Source: an uncultured cyanobacterium (GTDB lineage: Bacteria; Cyanobacteriota; Cyanobacteriia; PCC-6307; Cyanobiaceae). From it: DNA of 5,268 nucleotides. Below, piece after piece: positions 4,636 to 5,268 of this stretch; positions within the stretch are counted from its first letter, which is position 1, and each line of letters starts with the position of its first letter. The stretch covers positions 1-5,268 of the forward strand of contig CAIZOZ010000138.1 of assembly GCA_903934745.1 (NCBI GenBank). Direction: 5' to 3'. A model generated the notes under the pieces. The model searched no databases and was not told where the DNA came from. It was given only the letters and a program-made list of their open reading frames with translations. The translations under genes and the position numbers were made by a program.

Positions 4636-5268
4636 CCCCGCAGCCAGACGGTGACCCCCCGGGCTTGTCGACCAGTTCAATGCCCTCGGCCTTCAGCTCA
4701 GCGCGCAGACGGTCGGCGCTGGCAAAATCTCGGGCCGCCTTGGCAGCCTTGCGCTGTTCCACCAGCGCCTCGATGGCGGCATCGCTGAACTCGTTAGGGG
4801 CCGAGATGCCGATTGGATTCCCCGTTTTGGGCTGGATGTTGAGGCTTCCGGTGATCGTTGGCGCCTCGCCACTTGATCCCGGGATGGTCAAAAGCCTTGA
4901 CGTGTCAGACTTGAGCCCTAGCACGTCTGCCAGTTCCAAGAGCAACCGCCAACGGCCGCCCAATCCCAGGTCCGCCTCGCTGGGGGAATCGCCGATGCGC
5001 AGGCGATTGGCCAGAGCCCGCAGGGGCCGGGCCAGCTCGAACAGCTCACCCAGGGCCGCGGCGGTGTTGAGATCGTCGTCCATGGCTTCACGGAAACGCT
5101 CCCGGATCGCCTTGAGCGCTTCCGGCAGCGGCGCTGAGCGGCCGACCTGGCTATCGCTCCAGCCCAGCGCATCCCCATAGGTGCTGCCCACGGCCAGGGC
5201 CCCACTGAGTCCCTTCCAGCCGGTGGCGGCCGCCTCCAGTCCCTCCAGGGTGAAGTCGAGGGGCTTGC
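4565..5268 (-). CDS. cysS: Cysteinyl-tRNA synthetase, C-terminal part (5' end outside window; 3' end probably frameshifted)
   Basis: This is the C-terminal third of the enzyme that charges tRNA-Cys with cysteine. The Rossmann catalytic domain and KMSKS loop lie beyond the right edge. The visible part starts KPLDFTLEGLEAA and contains the helical DALR anticodon-binding domain with AMDDDLNTAAALGELFEL (about 61-78), followed by an unusually long linker (about 120-159). The terminal helix SDAAIEALVEQRKAAKAARDF then leads into ADRLRAELKAEGIELVDKPGG (about 184-204), the usual end region. After DKPGG the frame continues for about 30 atypical residues to a stop at 4565-4567. One extra G in the six-G run (4660-4655) would instead give DKPGGVTVWLRG and a TGA at 4634-4632, matching how the family normally ends. 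The true end is therefore probably 4632. Either the sequence carries a one-base error, the gene is mutated, or a -1 slip occurs. The enzyme identity is firm. Confidence 0.9.
   Translation of the reverse strand, partial: KPLDFTLEGLEAAATGWKGLSGALAVGSTYGDALGWSDSQVGRSAPLPEALKAIRERFREAMDDDLNTAAALGELFELARPLRALANRLRIGDSPSEADLGLGGRWRLLLELADVLGLKSDTSRLLTIPGSSGEAPTITGSLNIQPKTGNPIGISAPNEFSDAAIEALVEQRKAAKAARDFASADRLRAELKAEGIELVDKPGGSPSGCGGEPGDHAAAGRRLSARQLRGDRQ
4655..4660 (-). other. Six-G run at the apparent cysS frameshift
   Basis: Read on the minus strand, GAC AAG CCC GGG GGG TCA leaves the family-like frame here. With seven Gs, or a -1 slip on the run, it reads DKPGGVTVWLRG and stops at 4634-4632, overlapping the GTG of the next gene. 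Single-base loss in such a run is a common sequencing or replication error. Confidence 0.65.

Noticed and set aside
4070..4788. Overlapping plus-strand frames opposite the transporter and cysS
   Set aside because: They are low-complexity antisense frames (Ser/Arg/Ala or Gln/Arg/Pro rich) opposite genes with clear family motifs.
4899..4927. GACGTG ... CACGTC inverted repeat inside cysS
   Set aside because: Six bases with a 17-base loop inside coding sequence is within chance expectation, and nothing links it to a function.

Overview
The window looks like chromosomal DNA of a GC-rich cyanobacterium, most likely the Synechococcus/Cyanobium group. This rests on the residue patterns of DXR, the transhydrogenase beta subunit and the small ferredoxin as I remember those families, on the GTG starts with few Shine-Dalgarno sequences, and on one HIP1 octamer (GCGATCGC, 2146-2153). 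No database search was possible, so the taxonomy is inference. I see no mobile element, CRISPR array, rRNA or tRNA.

Layout. Positions 1-354 (+) hold the 3' end of pntB (NAD(P) transhydrogenase subunit beta). A long hairpin with a GCAA loop (361-398) separates it from a YheT-type alpha/beta hydrolase (410-1543, +). That gene converges on a minus-strand pair: dxr (3267-2017) followed by a thioredoxin-like [2Fe-2S] ferredoxin (2020-1631), joined by an ATGA stop/start overlap. A 132-base divergent spacer with two hairpins separates dxr from a small plus-strand gene of unknown function (3400-3630). That gene converges, across a compact GC hairpin, on a second minus-strand pair: the 3' part of cysS (from the right edge) followed by a divergent PiT-like membrane transporter (4635-3661).

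How the genes may relate. DXR is the first committed step of the MEP isoprenoid pathway and uses NADPH. Later MEP enzymes (IspG, IspH) take electrons from ferredoxin, so a ferredoxin coupled to dxr is suggestive but not proof of a shared role. PntB belongs to the proton-driven transhydrogenase that makes NADPH. Otherwise these are mostly unrelated housekeeping genes, as is common in compact cyanobacterial genomes.

The most notable anomaly is at the end of cysS. A run of six Gs (minus strand, 4660-4655) throws the frame off. One extra G, or a -1 ribosomal slip, would restore a family-like ending (DKPGGVTVWLRG) whose TGA overlaps the GTG start of the transporter as GTGA. As it stands, the reading frame runs on to 4565 with an atypical tail. 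I found no convincing new multi-gene system here.
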